Origin: Rodentolepis nana
Taxonomy: Eukaryota > Platyhelminthes > Cestoda > Cyclophyllidea > Hymenolepididae
NCBI GenBank assembly: GCA_900617975.1
Contig: UZAE01013835.1
Span: 1-18,767, forward strand
Length of the DNA stretch: 18,767 nt
Direction: 5' to 3'
Made by a program: the position numbers and the translations under genes. The notes below the pieces were generated by a model. The model was not told the DNA's origin, did no database searches, and saw only the letters and a list, made by a program, of their open reading frames with translations. Shown piece by piece: positions 1 through 10,039 of this stretch (positions are counted from its first letter, which is position 1; the number at the start of each line of letters is the position of its first letter).

Positions 1-74
1 GAAAAGGTAAATTAAATTAAGGTTACAAATTTTCATTGATTTTTAATGCTTTTATGAAACTTTTTTATTCTTAC

Positions 75-124
75 TTGTTCCGTTAAGCATGTTTGCGTAA
101 TCAGTGTCCCAAATGTCATTTAAT
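75..124 (-). CDS. Copy A exon 6: short exon ending at the NGT block
   Basis: 50 bases between a GCTTAG acceptor and a GTAAGA donor; one base completes a Thr codon, then 16 codons (LNDIWDTDYANMLNGT) and one leftover base. It aligns with '..W..HCDMINGTDA' of CD36, but the conserved Cys position holds Tyr. The leftover A would pair with the CT that opens exon 7 at 13149 to give Thr, so the phases fit across the two loci. Confidence 0.8.
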
Positions 125-1608
125 CTAAGCAAAATTACAGTTTTAAATCTAGTTCAGATAATTTTATTAATCACAAAGTAACTCAAAGTGCTCACGTCAT
201 TCCCTTAAACGCTTCCAACTCTCCGAGTTTCGTAATATCACCTTCGCCAGTATTGATGGTGAAAGGTCCATCGAACGTATCGTTTAGCTAGAGAATTAAT
301 AAATGCCGGTAATTAAATTTCAACCTACAATTTCAATGCAGGCAATGTGCATTAATATTTTAGCTTACATTAGTTAGTAGCCCATAACTACTTTCGACCT
401 TTTTGAAAACAACGTCTATTTCAAATCCCCACATGAATTTACTGGCCTTTGATTTCATGAACACTTCATCAGACGAACAACATATTTCTCTGCCTTTTCT
501 TACTAAAAATTCATCACTGGGGAATAAATATCTGCACGCCTATTGAAATAAAATTGGAGTATTTGTGAAGATTTTGAAAATATTGAAAGCTTGAAACGAG
601 CAGACTTACTACTCTAACTATATTTGGAACGGTTATTGTTTCATTTTCAGGAAATGCTGATGACTTGTTCGCCTCGAAGTACATTTGGCTAGATTCGGAG
701 TACTCCAGGCATTTCTTAGATTCACATTCGTCCGTGTAGGTAATATCCTCCTTTTTCGTTTCTCTTCTGTTAATAAAAGAGTTGGGAATAAATGGAAGCC
801 TCTCCAGATTTGGCAGGAAAAAGCCAACAAACTTTAACATTTGTCGGCAAAGGGCTCTGTCAATGGGATAAGGTCCACTTATTTGATGTGGTCTGCCTGT
901 TCAATGAGCAAGTACTTTTCAGAGACCTGAGTAATGATCAAGTCTATGAGGGGTACTTAAGAGGTAATTAGAAGCCTTTTAGATAAAGATGTCTTAACGT
1001 CTTCGTTATGCCTATTAACTGCTCTTATTTTTCTTTCATCTTAGTAAATGATTTTGCGCTTAACCACTTTTTCCGAAGATCAAATTTGGCTGAAAACCAA
1101 TATAACTGCATCCAAGTGTTGGCCTGTTCTCCGACCAACGATTTCCAGCACTGTGGAAATCGATTTTTTATCGAATAAAAATTAAAAACACTTCTCAAAT
1201 TCAAAGTAGTTATTTTTTATCCGCTTACCTATATACATATGGCCCAACTGTCTGCAATTTTGGTTTCGCCTCTGAACCAACAACTTCTTCAGAGTTCGTA
1301 ATATTGAAGAGGTGGACTTGAAGATCGACGATGGTCTTCTGGGTGAGTATTTGGGAAGTTTGAGAATCATTCGAAAGAATTAAACTCTATGATAAATGGA
1401 GGAGAAGTGTGTGTGATTAATGGATTGGATGTGATTGTAGGAAAACGAAAGTAAAACATACTTTCACTATCAAGTTCCTTTCAATATCCTCGAAGTAAAT
1501 TTCCACTGCAAGTAGACCCAGTGCTGCTACAACTAAGACGAAACTCCAACAATTCCACCAATACCAACATTTGTCGAGAGGGTGCAGTTTTCGTGTTGCA
1601 TCTGTCAT
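75..1608 (-). CDS. CD36/SCARB-family scavenger receptor, copy A, exons 1-6 (5' part, continues past the left edge)
   Basis: Six exons read on the minus strand: 1608-1462, 1386-1229, 766-610, 539-369, 287-196 and 124-75. All introns are GT-AG and all phases agree, giving 775 coding bases (258 codons plus one base). In order the product shows a short cytoplasmic N-terminus, a membrane span (about residues 21-40, WSFVLVVAALGLLAVEIYF), the family block FNITNSEEVVG...VGPYVYR (about 82-102), ITVPNI (about 146-151), a match to the family ELLWGY block (SKFMWGF), a DG.FT.NTG block (about 217-226) and NGT (256-258). CD36 proteins are two-span membrane receptors for lipids, lipoproteins and related ligands; the ligand here is unknown. 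The 3' half lies outside the window; its likely equivalent is the plus-strand exons 7-11. The start is the ATG conserved in all three copies. The family assignment is firm; the fine role is not. Confidence 0.9.
196..287 (-). CDS. Copy A exon 5: DGxFTxNTG block
   Basis: 92 bases, 30 codons plus two bases, acceptor CTCTAG, donor GTGAGC. It encodes LNDTFDGPFTINTGEGDITK followed by LGELEAFKGM. This matches the family segment 'N-T-x-DG-x-[YF]-x-V-x-TG-x-x-[DN]-I' and the following W/YxG loop. NDT is a potential glycosylation site. Confidence 0.85.
369..539 (-). CDS. Copy A exon 4: region matching the family LLWGY block
   Basis: 171 bases, 57 codons, phase 0 at both ends; acceptor TTTCAATAG, donor GTAAGC. 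The segment VFMKSKASKFMWGFEIDVVF aligns with the family '..TVRELLWGYxDPLL..' block, and the spacing from NIV in exon 3 to WGF is about the same as from NLAV to LLWGY in CD36. The N-terminal half (ACRYLFPSDEF...REICC) is less conserved and carries three cysteines of unclear pairing. Confidence 0.82.
610..766 (-). CDS. Copy A exon 3: ectodomain strand region
   Basis: 157 bases between a TTATTAACAG acceptor and a GTAAGT donor, one base completing the split Arg codon of exon 2, then 52 codons, phase 0 out. It reads RETKKEDITYTDE..., then MYFEANKSSAFPENETITVP and NIVRV, matching the family pattern of a GPYVYRE-type start, an acidic/aromatic stretch and a terminal 'ITVxNIP' block. NKS and NET are potential N-glycosylation sites. 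This exon has no counterpart in arms B or C. Confidence 0.87.
1229..1386 (-). CDS. Copy A exon 2: family signature FNITN...VGPYVYR
   Basis: 158 bases, phase 0 in and phase 2 out, flanked by a TAG acceptor and a GTAAGC donor. It encodes the block leading into the ectodomain (LQVHLFNITNSEEV ... TVGPYVYR), the most diagnostic stretch for CD36-family proteins. An NIT glycosylation sequon is present. The encoded peptide is the same as in the other two copies; I see one synonymous base change. A shifted frame over the same DNA is also open but carries no family similarity. Confidence 0.9.
1462..1608 (-). CDS. Copy A exon 1: start codon, cytoplasmic tail and first membrane span
   Basis: 49 codons beginning MTDATRKLHPLDKCWYWWNC and ending LIVK, followed by a GTATGT donor, phase 0. 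The hydrophobic stretch after the WW is the N-terminal membrane anchor typical of the family. From about codon 10 onward the exon is almost identical to the copies at 11949-12095 and 16852-16998, whereas codons 4-9 differ clearly from both. Confidence 0.88.
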
Positions 1609-3020
1609 ATGTACGAATAGTTTAGTTGTGTGGTTAGAACTTACAAAAATGAATATATCTGAGTAAAATAATATATATATATGCTCAAATATTAAAAATA
1701 ACCCTAAAATTTAAATTTATTAGCATGGTTCAACTTGGAAATGTATGAGAATGAAACATTTAACATTCCTTATGAGAAGTACCTTTAAAAACATTAAAAT
1801 TGAATGCACTTGACAGACAACGTTCAACGATTTAAAGATTAAATTAGTAAACAAATATCAGAATAGTGAAAGTAAATTTCGGTTATTTGCAATGTAATAA
1901 CTTCCTGGCTAATTTAAACAACTCCTTACCCATAAAACTATAATAAGAAAATTAAAATATTATTTACAAAATAATTCTAAGGTAACGTTTAACGCTATGG
2001 TGAATAAAACCTCATAATAAAATAGTTAACAGGTATCAAAATAATGAATATGAATTTTGGTTTATTGCCAGGTAACATCGTCCTGGTTAATTTAAACGAT
2101 TCCTTACCCATAAAACAATGGTAAATATCTCTTCTTTAGACGGCAACGTATGTAGAATGAGGCCACACCGAGGCAAATCAGACAATCGACTGGAGTGTTA
2201 AGACAGCTGCAAAAAAGTTCTCAATAGAAGCTGTTCTTTTATAACATTGTGTACCCAGAAGCACCATTTGCGTGCTAGAAATGCGCATGTAGACGTAGGT
2301 AAGTTGAACCCTTAAATTGTTGGTGTGCATGAACCCTTCTCAACTCACCACTAACCACTCAGAGAAAAGGTGTCAATCTAGTTGTAGATGACAACAGGCT
2401 TTTATGATCCCAACTCCTTCGAAAATGCATACAAGTTGGCAGAAACTTTCGCATTTTGCATATCGTTTTACCGATCAATAAGCCAATATGGCAGTTAGTA
2501 AGAAGGAAACACAGGGGTGCCGGTCGTTAAGGCTATAATTTCATGTTGACAAAGTGGGAACAATAAAGCGCTCTATAAAAGTTCACTTAAGCTAATTAAG
2601 CGTTAATTGTTATTTCAGAAGAATATTTTCCCATTGATTTTCCCTATTTTTCTCAAATGCTAGACAGTCTTTTAAGCAAACATGAGTTCCACTTCAGAGA
2701 GTCAACCAAACGGAATTTGATGAGCCTCAGTGAGTTTTGGTGTGAAAATCGATTTTCATAATGGCTCTAAGCGCAGCTATTCTCCTCTTTCAAGGAAACT
2801 CAATAGTTGTGAGAAAGTATTGAGATGGTGGGAGTAAATAATTAACCATCGCTGGGTGCGCTGTTAGCTGTGAGCATTCAGTAAAATTTTGCCTCAACAT
2901 GGTGAGAGGTCATGCCAATCTTCATGATTTGCAAATTAATTCAAGTTAGTCATATATTGATCAGAATATTTACCATAACAAAAATTGTCATTAAGCGAAG
3001 CGATCAAATCGATAAAATGG
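1609..3020. promoter_or_regulatory. 5' flank of copy A, homologous to the flanks of copies B and C
   Basis: No gene recognised. The stretch aligns in diverged form (roughly 80-85 percent by eye) with the reverse complement of 10930-11948 and with 16999-18010; one shared landmark is the block around 'ggccacaccgaggcaaatca' near 2161. It must contain the promoter of copy A if that gene is expressed, but I cannot point to a convincing core promoter. An AT dinucleotide run lies near 1671-1681. A plus-strand open frame (2912-3094) overlaps the end of the conserved part and is treated as a finding. Confidence 0.4.
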
Positions 3021-4860
3021 GGGTGCAGAAGGCCCAATTGATTGTTTTATTTCTCTCTTCTTTAACGTCCTCATTAGTAGGACTCATCTCTTGAACTCTT
3101 GGGCTTATATTGATTTTCCCACATTTTCCAGCATTCATATTTTGAGTTTTAGTCTGTCATTTAAATATGGTTGCATTTTTCAAGTTAAGAAGTAGTAATG
3201 TGGCTGGTTGTCCAATAATGCTGAATTCCGGTGCACCAATGTATAGTTGTTGATTTAATTATCAATGCTGCTCCAAAGGAGATTGACTTAACCAAATATA
3301 AGAAAATAATTAGGAATAGAGAAAATAAGAGTGGGTGCACTTGAACTCTGTTGTCATGTCATACTGCTTCAATGTCAGCAAATATCTGGTGAGTAAAAGT
3401 TATATTTTAGGAGATAACCTCTTCAAATATCATCATGATGAATGTAACATTAATGGAATACCATGTAAACACAATCATGTCCTCCATTGATTACTCATTC
3501 GAACTTCCTTAGGGTAAGCAAGAATCGCTCTCTATAACTTTGGAAATCACTTATTCAACAATTATTCTTGTTACTTCGTCCACTTACATTCCACATCTGA
3601 CAGTGCCTGAAGTGTCACGTAGAATCAAAATTGCAAAACCCCAAATATGAGTAACTTTTTCAGTAAAGGATTAGGCGTTTATTTTACTCTGATATCCAAT
3701 CTTCACTGCATTGCCCAGCTCGGCGATGCATTTGCGGAATTGTGGGAATTTCACACAGATAGGCAGATGTAAAAGAGGGAGAGAGGGAGAGAGAGACAAA
3801 GATTTAGGGACTATTTTTGACATATGAGTATACGTTTTCCAGGGTACACAAAGTGAAGGTAAGTATATAGCGAACACCCCCCCCCCCCCCCCCAAATACC
3901 GGTTATAGAGTCAAAAATATTCTCGAACAGACTCTGCGAGTAAATAATATATTCGCTTTCATTCATTTCAGAAATGAAACAAATCCAAGAAACCTTGAAC
4001 TCAGTTGAACACCAATCTTTAGTGACATTCTGTCTATCCTCTGCCATTAGTGTGAACTCGTGAAACCTTTTCAAAGTAACAGACATATATGAAGAGCTAT
4101 CTGATATCGCATTTGCCACTTAATGACTTATTTCACCAAGCCAGCCAAACAAGGATGAGGCGCGTTGTGATAAAATTTAATTAAAAACTCAAGTTTATAA
4201 AATGCATTCGGCTTGTCTGATGACAGCTATATAATTAGGGATGTCCACAAAGGTGCTTAAAAATTCTTAATACAAACAATTAAATGTGTGATCAATACCT
4301 AATTCCGAAATTTTAAAGTTTAATGTAGGGTAACCACTACGTCGCAACTCGGCATTTTAAAGATAAGTCATAACTTGAAATCACATTTGATGCATATTAA
4401 TTGTTATGTCTCCCGAAGATTAGTATTTTAGTGAGTCATTGAAATCAGAAATGCTGCGTTGTGTCAACTGCATACCCAATGAGCAAGTTTAAAAAAAAGG
4501 ATGAAAAAGTGACTAACATGCCCATTAAGTGAGAGGTCACGTGATAAATGCTCATTGGTAGACCTCCTAGTAAAGAGGATGCATTACCATGACGCGAGAC
4601 TCTAAAAAGATTGCCTTCATAATGATCTTATCTACTCACATCAAAGTCGACCTATCATTCCTAAAGTGAGAGTAAAGTTACGACCACTTAAACAACGCAA
4701 CTCTTAAATCTCCTTAGTTTGACTACGGCAACACTGTTGAATGAACCCGCGTCGAAGTTACTGATTGAAGCAACCATTCTATTGGGTTAAGTTGATCTTT
4801 GATTGGTTTGAGATTTATGGACATCTTCATGTTCCTTTTAGGGTACAAAGCTAAATATTT
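3020..4860. other. Copy-A-specific extra DNA in the 5' flank, no gene recognised
   Basis: In copies B and C the corresponding interval is only about 350 bases (C: roughly 18010-18365); here it is about 1.8 kb. It contains a purine-rich GA tract near 3774-3798 and a run of 17 C at 3877-3893. Two overlapping minus-strand open frames at 3671-4119 cross the C run and look spurious; the upper one (about 3895-4119) has a protein-like composition but no recognisable domain. Either an insertion in A or a deletion in the B/C ancestor explains the length difference. Confidence 0.4.
3877..3893. repeat. Run of 17 C (17 G on the minus strand)
   Basis: A pure homopolymer in the copy-A-specific DNA; its length is prone to sequencing error. 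It sits about 80 bases from a GA-rich tract at 3774-3798. Confidence 0.9.
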
Positions 4861-5224
4861 TGTCAGAAGGACAATTTTGTGCAACAACTAGGGTAGGTAC
4901 ATAACCAAGTTACTTTGCATTTCATTTATATTAGTTATTTGTAATTTTTTAAAGTTGCATATCGATATTAAGATGGACGTGTTTCACATTTCCCTCCCGT
5001 CACCTTACTATTGCACTGTCAAGGGCTGCTTTAAATTAATCACGATTTTAATTAACCGTTATTGCAATCAGGAAATAGTTTTTGCCTTGCTTGACAAATT
5101 TAATGGTGCATATGTTGTCTGGAAAATTGGTTTCATTGGGCATTAAGATATATAAGCATCCAACTTTCACCCTCCCCACAACTCCCGCCCCCACGGCTAG
5201 CTAGACTTCATGACCTGAAGAGTT

Positions 5225-5543
5225 AAACAGAAATTAAAGAATCCCACAAGTCACACATTGAGTACATGCATACTGAGGGCTTGCCCTCATCTTAGGTATT
5301 TTTGTCTCTGTATATTTCCGTTGTCATGTGTCAGAGTTTTGAATTGCACTGCCAGCACAGCTTTGTCGACTTCCAATTGTTAGTCTCCCTCTACCAACCT
5401 GTGATCACAATTTCGAGTGTCCAGGTGCTTAGTCGTTTGTGCATGCAACTGAGTCATCTCTCGCTTTAGTGTCGGTTCCCAGTTCCATGATTGTAATTAT
5501 TATTCATTAAGGCCTGCACAAACCAATTAAATGACGTTGTAAA
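5225..5543 (+). repeat. Conserved flank-terminal tract, copy A
   Basis: Bases 5225-5522 are, by direct reading, identical over 298 bases to the reverse complement of 10040-10337, and the part present in C (18590-18767) differs at one base. Similarity decays over the next 20 bases and ends near 5543, where A and B become unrelated. Flanking DNA on the inner side is strongly diverged. The tract is non-coding in all frames and contains the perfect palindrome TGAGGGC-TT-GCCCTCA at 5274-5289. It may be a recently spread short element, a conserved regulatory block, or a conversion tract. Confidence 0.75.
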
Positions 5544-5668
5544 GAGCCCAAACAGGCTCGAACAGTACAAAAAATGCGACCTTGTTTCTTGTCGCAAAGG
5601 GAGCAAGTGTGATCGTGAATACGGAAACATCTCAACCAAGTGGCAATCAATAATCGCTGCAACGTCTT

Positions 5669-6019
5669 TTGCTTACTGAAGGAGTTGTCATGGTACATCG
5701 CGTTGCACAAAAAATGGTAGAAATACGAAACGATTCACACATCCCATTTGTTCATCTTCGAAAACTACGTAGGAAAGCAAAGTGTTTTGACAACTTCTAT
5801 GAGAAAGTCTTGGTACTAGTTAATTCTTCGAAAGTCTCAAGTAAGGACCTGTCACCAGTTAATCGGCCAGCGTGTATGGAAATTGAATTTGAGCACTACT
5901 CTAAGCCAACACAACGGAGATACAAATGCGAACGAGTTGCGGTGAGAAAATCCTCCCGCTCACATTCGTATTTCCTGCAGTTGGCATTAAATGATTCGAC
6001 TTCATTCCCAAATCCTTGA
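5669..6019 (+). CDS. Unrecognised open frame, 116 codons (doubtful)
   Basis: The frame is open for 116 codons, comparable in length to the longest genuine exons of this window, but it opens at TTG and the first ATG lies about eight codons in. The product is basic, with several Arg/Lys-rich stretches (LRKLRRKAKC, TQRRYKCERVAVRKSSRSHS), and has no signal peptide, membrane span or motif I recognise. It starts about 125 bases beyond the end of the conserved tract. It could be a chance open frame, a transposon remnant or an exon of an unknown gene. Confidence 0.15.
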   Translation: MLTEGVVMVHRVAQKMVEIRNDSHIPFVHLRKLRRKAKCFDNFYEKVLVLVNSSKVSSKDLSPVNRPACMEIEFEHYSKPTQRRYKCERVAVRKSSRSHSYFLQLALNDSTSFPNP

Positions 6020-7102
6020 CTTTGGTCACATAAATAAGGCGTCTCATCTTTAAATTGCTTTACTTATCATTATCTGATCGGCAATTTTTTCCTTTTGCAA
6101 CTTCTAATGCGAGGAGGCTTTGCTTTGCAATTGCATCAATTAATTTCGATCTTACTAAAAGTGAATGTAAACATCGATTGGCAGACTTCTGACATTTGAT
6201 TAGCTCAGTTGACATTGCACCTGTTATTAGTTATGCTGACCTAGGACAATGGCCATTTATCTGTTTAAAAACCAAATGACAGGCTTTATGATAGTTTCAC
6301 AAAAGGGAGGAATATCAAAGTAAGTCTATCACGCACCCCAACATATGATCATTCACTTATCAATAATTTTGTGCATAATCTGTGTTTCTTAACTTTCATT
6401 AATTTAGTAAACTCTTGAGTTTGATTGCCATAACTTAGGGTAACCATTAAAATTTTGTCTGCTCATACCAAAACCTGTATGGGTATGTATAGGCAAGTAA
6501 CAAAACGTTCATTTTGCATCGTTTAACGGGGACGGTTTGAGATAGATGTTCATATTGTATAGGGTTGGTAAACAAAAGAGAGGTCTTAAGTGATTGTTTG
6601 GAATTAAGGAATTAAATTTATCATCTCATTATGTCTTAATTAACATTCACTTCCTTGATGGGTACGTTAACAGAGCGATTAGGATTTGTAACCAACAGTG
6701 ATGGTTATTCTTTCTTGTGCTCATCGTGTTACATAACGCGACAAACATGTTCACTTCCCCTACAAATTATGTTCAATCCGGTTGTGGTTAACTTTTCGAA
6801 ATCTTTAGTTGAATGCATATTTAAGGCGACGACAATTATTCATCGATTTATTTTGCTGTGGATCTTCGTTCTTTACTAAAAGCACTGTGATTCATACTAA
6901 CACTACTGTAATTTGGTTGAGCTACATCATCTCGATCTTTTCTTTTAATTTGCCCTTTGTTTTCAACGAACTGACAATGACTATTTTTCTCTTTAATGAA
7001 CAGCACCCAGCATCAAGACGACTTGTACCTCAAAGACTGTAGCCTTCGGCGACAATGCATCTCCACAGTTGCTTTCCTTTGTTGCACTTCTCCGACATCT
7101 GT

Positions 7103-7192
7103 GCAAGTTATCCATCTTCTGTCTGACGTCTTCCCCAAGTCCTGCTTTTATCTCCGAATGATACTCCAGTTTCAATCCTTATGTCTTACCTC
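7103..7192 (+). repeat. 90-base isolated copy of part of the arm B/C block
   Basis: Ungapped alignment with 16481-16570 (same orientation) and 12377-12466 (inverted), with 9 mismatches over 90 bases, about 90 percent identity. In B and C this sequence directly adjoins the point where similarity to copy A intron 2 stops, so it marks the edge of an inserted block. On the minus strand the fragment reads as an open frame (6993-7175) sharing EI..GL.ED.RQKMDNL with arm B, but the substitutions do not favour synonymous sites. Confidence 0.7.
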
Positions 7193-8440
7193 GCACTCAC
7201 TGTTGGCTGATCCCAACGTTTGCCTCTCCCCGAAACACATTCGAATGCAAATCCACCTCTCCTTTATTGCGAGCGTGCCTATGATTCATTCTACATGTCA
7301 TTTTTGATCATTTCCCCTTATATGTGCATTCCATATTTATACTTTCCAAACTAGAAGAGTCGGCTTTGTTATAGTGACTGACTAGACTACAAGTCTAATT
7401 CGGTTTTGTGTTTGCGGACGAATGAACATGGGAATGTTTTGCATAATAAACTCTATGCTACTTAAAGAAAATAAGTACAACGTGTATTAAAGCGCAAAAG
7501 ATCACTTCATTCATCGAATGCACTGCGAAGCCTAATCACAATAAATTAATTCGCCGATGGCCTCAACAAGTGCGGAAAAGAGCAAGTGATTTGAGCTTGT
7601 TAGTGAAAGCCAAAGAGCTCACGTTTGGATTAGATTAGACTGCAAGATTATCCAAACAAATCTACTAATATTGCCTTGACTTACACGAATTGCTCCTGAA
7701 TCATTCTCATCAATAATGGTGAATTTTCTTAATCCTTTCTAGCAAAACCTTCTTACCAATTAAATATGCTAATTTAGTCATCAACATTTCAGCATCTTCT
7801 GTTTCAATTAAAGAGTCGGTGGGAAGTGTATCTAATTGCAACTTTAATTTAATAAGAAATATTTATCTTTCCTGCAAAATGGTATTCTCATCACTTTCTT
7901 CTGTGTAGATGGCTTAGGGTGTGTATTTTTAGGCCTTCTTTTAGGCGAGATCAAATTACAAAACTACAGAACCTGCGTTATTCACTTTCTTTTCGTATCC
8001 ACAATCTACGATTCGGAATCATCACCAGTTGATCGCTGTAGTTAGGTGGAATGACAGATGTGGTAGAGCCATAAAATCATCTCGAATGGTAGTCGTGGAA
8101 AGGCTTGAGAGAGGAACCTGATAAGAGAGGAATAGTATTTCCTGTGAGAGAGTTTGCGTGGTCGGTTTCAGTTAGTACAAATATTCCAACAATTTTAGGT
8201 GTAGCGCAATAGTCTCTACGGCTTTTCAAAGTTAATCATTCCAAATTTTCTATTAATTGAAAAATCCATTTACAGATTTCTGACAGAAGACACTTGACAG
8301 AAATAGCAGTTTGCAACTCGATAGAAATAATGTGGAATGTTCCTATATCAGAATCGAAGCAGCTGCCAATTTTGGTTACTCCACTATTTAGTCTACGCAG
8401 AAATGCGATTGTGGTGATTTGTGACTTTCACAATCCAAAA

Positions 8441-8782
8441 CAAGTCTAATTTGCTTAATTTCAGTACATGAGTACTTAAACACCAATGTTGAAAATTTTG
8501 ACGTTTCTAATGTTGGCCTTTAACTGTCAGTTATTTCTGCTGGGTCAAGCCGTTTGAAATGGAAACAATAAATGACCCAGAAATGACGCAGAAATGGGGT
8601 AACTCTCACATTCACACAACAAGTCTAATTTGCTTAATTTCAGTACATGAGTTCTTAGACTCCGAAAATAGTCATTGGTATTTTGGCTTTGCCATTGTAG
8701 GAAATTTTCACATTTCTAAAGTTGGCCTTTAACTGTCAGTTATTTCTCCTGGGTCAAGCTGTTTGAAATTGAAACAATGAAT
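8441..8782. repeat. Two-copy tandem duplication
   Basis: A unit beginning CAAGTCTAATTTGCTTAATT and running through TTGGCCTTTAACTGTCAG to the TGGGTCAAGC...AATGACCC segment occurs at about 8441-8577 and again at about 8620-8782. The second copy has roughly 25 to 40 extra bases in its middle. In the first copy TGGGTCA and TGACCCA form an inverted pair about 25 bases apart; in the second copy the right partner is degraded. Non-coding as far as I can see. Confidence 0.7.
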
Positions 8783-9185
8783 GACCCCCTTCCACTTACC
8801 CAACTAGGCTTTGCTTTAGGTACCGTACTACTTAAAGCTAACTTGTCAATGACATGGGACGATTCTCCTACAACCATAAGTGCAAATAAACTTCAATCCT
8901 ATGACCTGAGGTTGCATGGCATGATGTTAGGATTTCAAACAGAATGTAGAATGACACAGTTGTATTCATATTATGGTTTCCTCAAAAACGATATCAAATG
9001 AAAATAAAACGAAAATTGTCAGGGGTTTGGTCAAAATATCATTCTCTTACTTACTTCGTCAAGGTAGTGAGAATATGACCAATGAAAACAGTGTTCCCAG
9101 TGGCATTCTCAGAATTATGAGATCATGAGTCTACCTCCAAGTGGTGCTCAGACTGTGAGCATAATGGCCATCTCAAGAGATAAAT

Positions 9186-9392
9186 ATGTCACCCTTTCCA
9201 AAAAGGGAGACTATGGATGAAACTCTTTTCCAGATGTTGGAGAAATCGATCATTTTTGTCTGGTTAAATGAGAAGGAAAGAGACTGCCCAATCACAAGAT
9301 TGAACATACACTGTGATCACAAGTATTCACGGGATAAATGTTCATTAAAAATATTACCAAAAACTGTTAGACAGATAGTGGAACAGAAATAA
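9186..9392 (+). CDS. Unrecognised small open frame, 68 codons (doubtful)
   Basis: ATG to TAA, beginning MSPFPKRETMDETLFQMLEK and ending VRQIVEQK. Composition is protein-like (mixed charged residues, three cysteines, no low complexity), but no domain is recognised and there is no second copy in the window to test conservation. A neighbouring frame at 9421-9606 begins MSTPGLDAIGINVRL and could be another exon or noise. Confidence 0.15.
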   Translation: MSPFPKRETMDETLFQMLEKSIIFVWLNEKERDCPITRLNIHCDHKYSRDKCSLKILPKTVRQIVEQK

Positions 9393-9985
9393 CACGTCTT
9401 ATCTGTTCCTCCTCTATTTTATGAGCACTCCAGGACTGGACGCCATTGGAATAAATGTCCGACTTCAAACTAACTCTACCCGACTGTATGTCATATTCGA
9501 CCCCATAACACAATACTCACCTTACCTTTTCTCTACCTTTGTGTCTGTCTCTCATAAATCTGTTTATCATTCTTCCTTTGTCAATCTCCACTTTTTACGA
9601 ATTTGATGTTCCTCTCATCTGTGAATTCCGAAGCCAACTAAAGGACTAATGAGAACTATCATCATGCATACATTTTGATATAAATAAATCTCAACATTTT
9701 GCCTAGATACATCATGTGTGCATCGATTATTGCCAAACTAACTCTTACTTTGGTAAAAATATCCTTGAATCTTCTCNTTGTGGGTCACTGCGTTACGCTT
9801 GATCACTACGTGGCAGTGATTAGTGATTGTTACTTGACTGAGATGTTTCCACACCCACGATCACACTTGTTCCCTATGAGACAAGAAGCATGTTCACACT
9901 TTCTGAACAGTTCGAGTCTGCAAGAGATTGCTTCGTTAGGTGTGGCGTTGTGCTCATATAAGAACGATCTTAACTAAGGAACTTG

Positions 9986-10006
9986 CTAGCTAACTAACTA
10001 ACTAAC
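9986..10006. repeat. CTAA tetranucleotide run next to the arm B boundary
   Basis: About four units of CTAA in a row, lying some ten bases outside the point where similarity between arm B and copy A ends. Short simple repeats at duplication edges may be coincidental. Confidence 0.5.
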
Positions 10007-10039
10007 AATACGTACCTCTTTACAGCACCTTTTAGTTGA

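Larger units (their letters stand above)
5544..10016. other. Central spacer between copies A and B, no recognisable gene
   Basis: About 4.5 kb flanked by the inverted conserved tracts at 5225-5543 and 10017-10337. I see no family I can name. Open frames of 60-116 codons exist (notably 5669-6019, 9186-9392 and 9421-9606, plus strand), but none shows a known domain. The stretch holds a fragment of the B/C block at 7103-7192, a tandem duplication near 8441-8782, an ambiguous base at 9777 and a CTAA tetranucleotide run at about 9986-10006 just before arm B begins. Confidence 0.5.

Noticed and set aside
3671..4119. Overlapping minus-strand frames across the poly-C run
   Set aside because: They read through a homopolymer of uncertain length and show no domain.
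5274..5289. GC-rich palindrome as a bacterial-type terminator
   Set aside because: The window is eukaryotic and no T-run follows; it is reported only as part of the repeat.
5225..5543. tRNA-type SINE or hammerhead ribozyme in the conserved tract
   Set aside because: I found neither an A/B box pair nor a CTGANGA...GAAA core.
6400..6600. Possible diverged copy of 4690-4850 in the spacer
   Set aside because: Only short scattered matches (GGTTTGAGAT, AGGGT); no continuous alignment by eye.
6993..7175. Minus-strand open frame over the 90-base repeat fragment
   Set aside because: It shares residues with arm B only because the DNA is 90 percent identical; most differences alter residues, and the arm B frame is closed by nearby stops.
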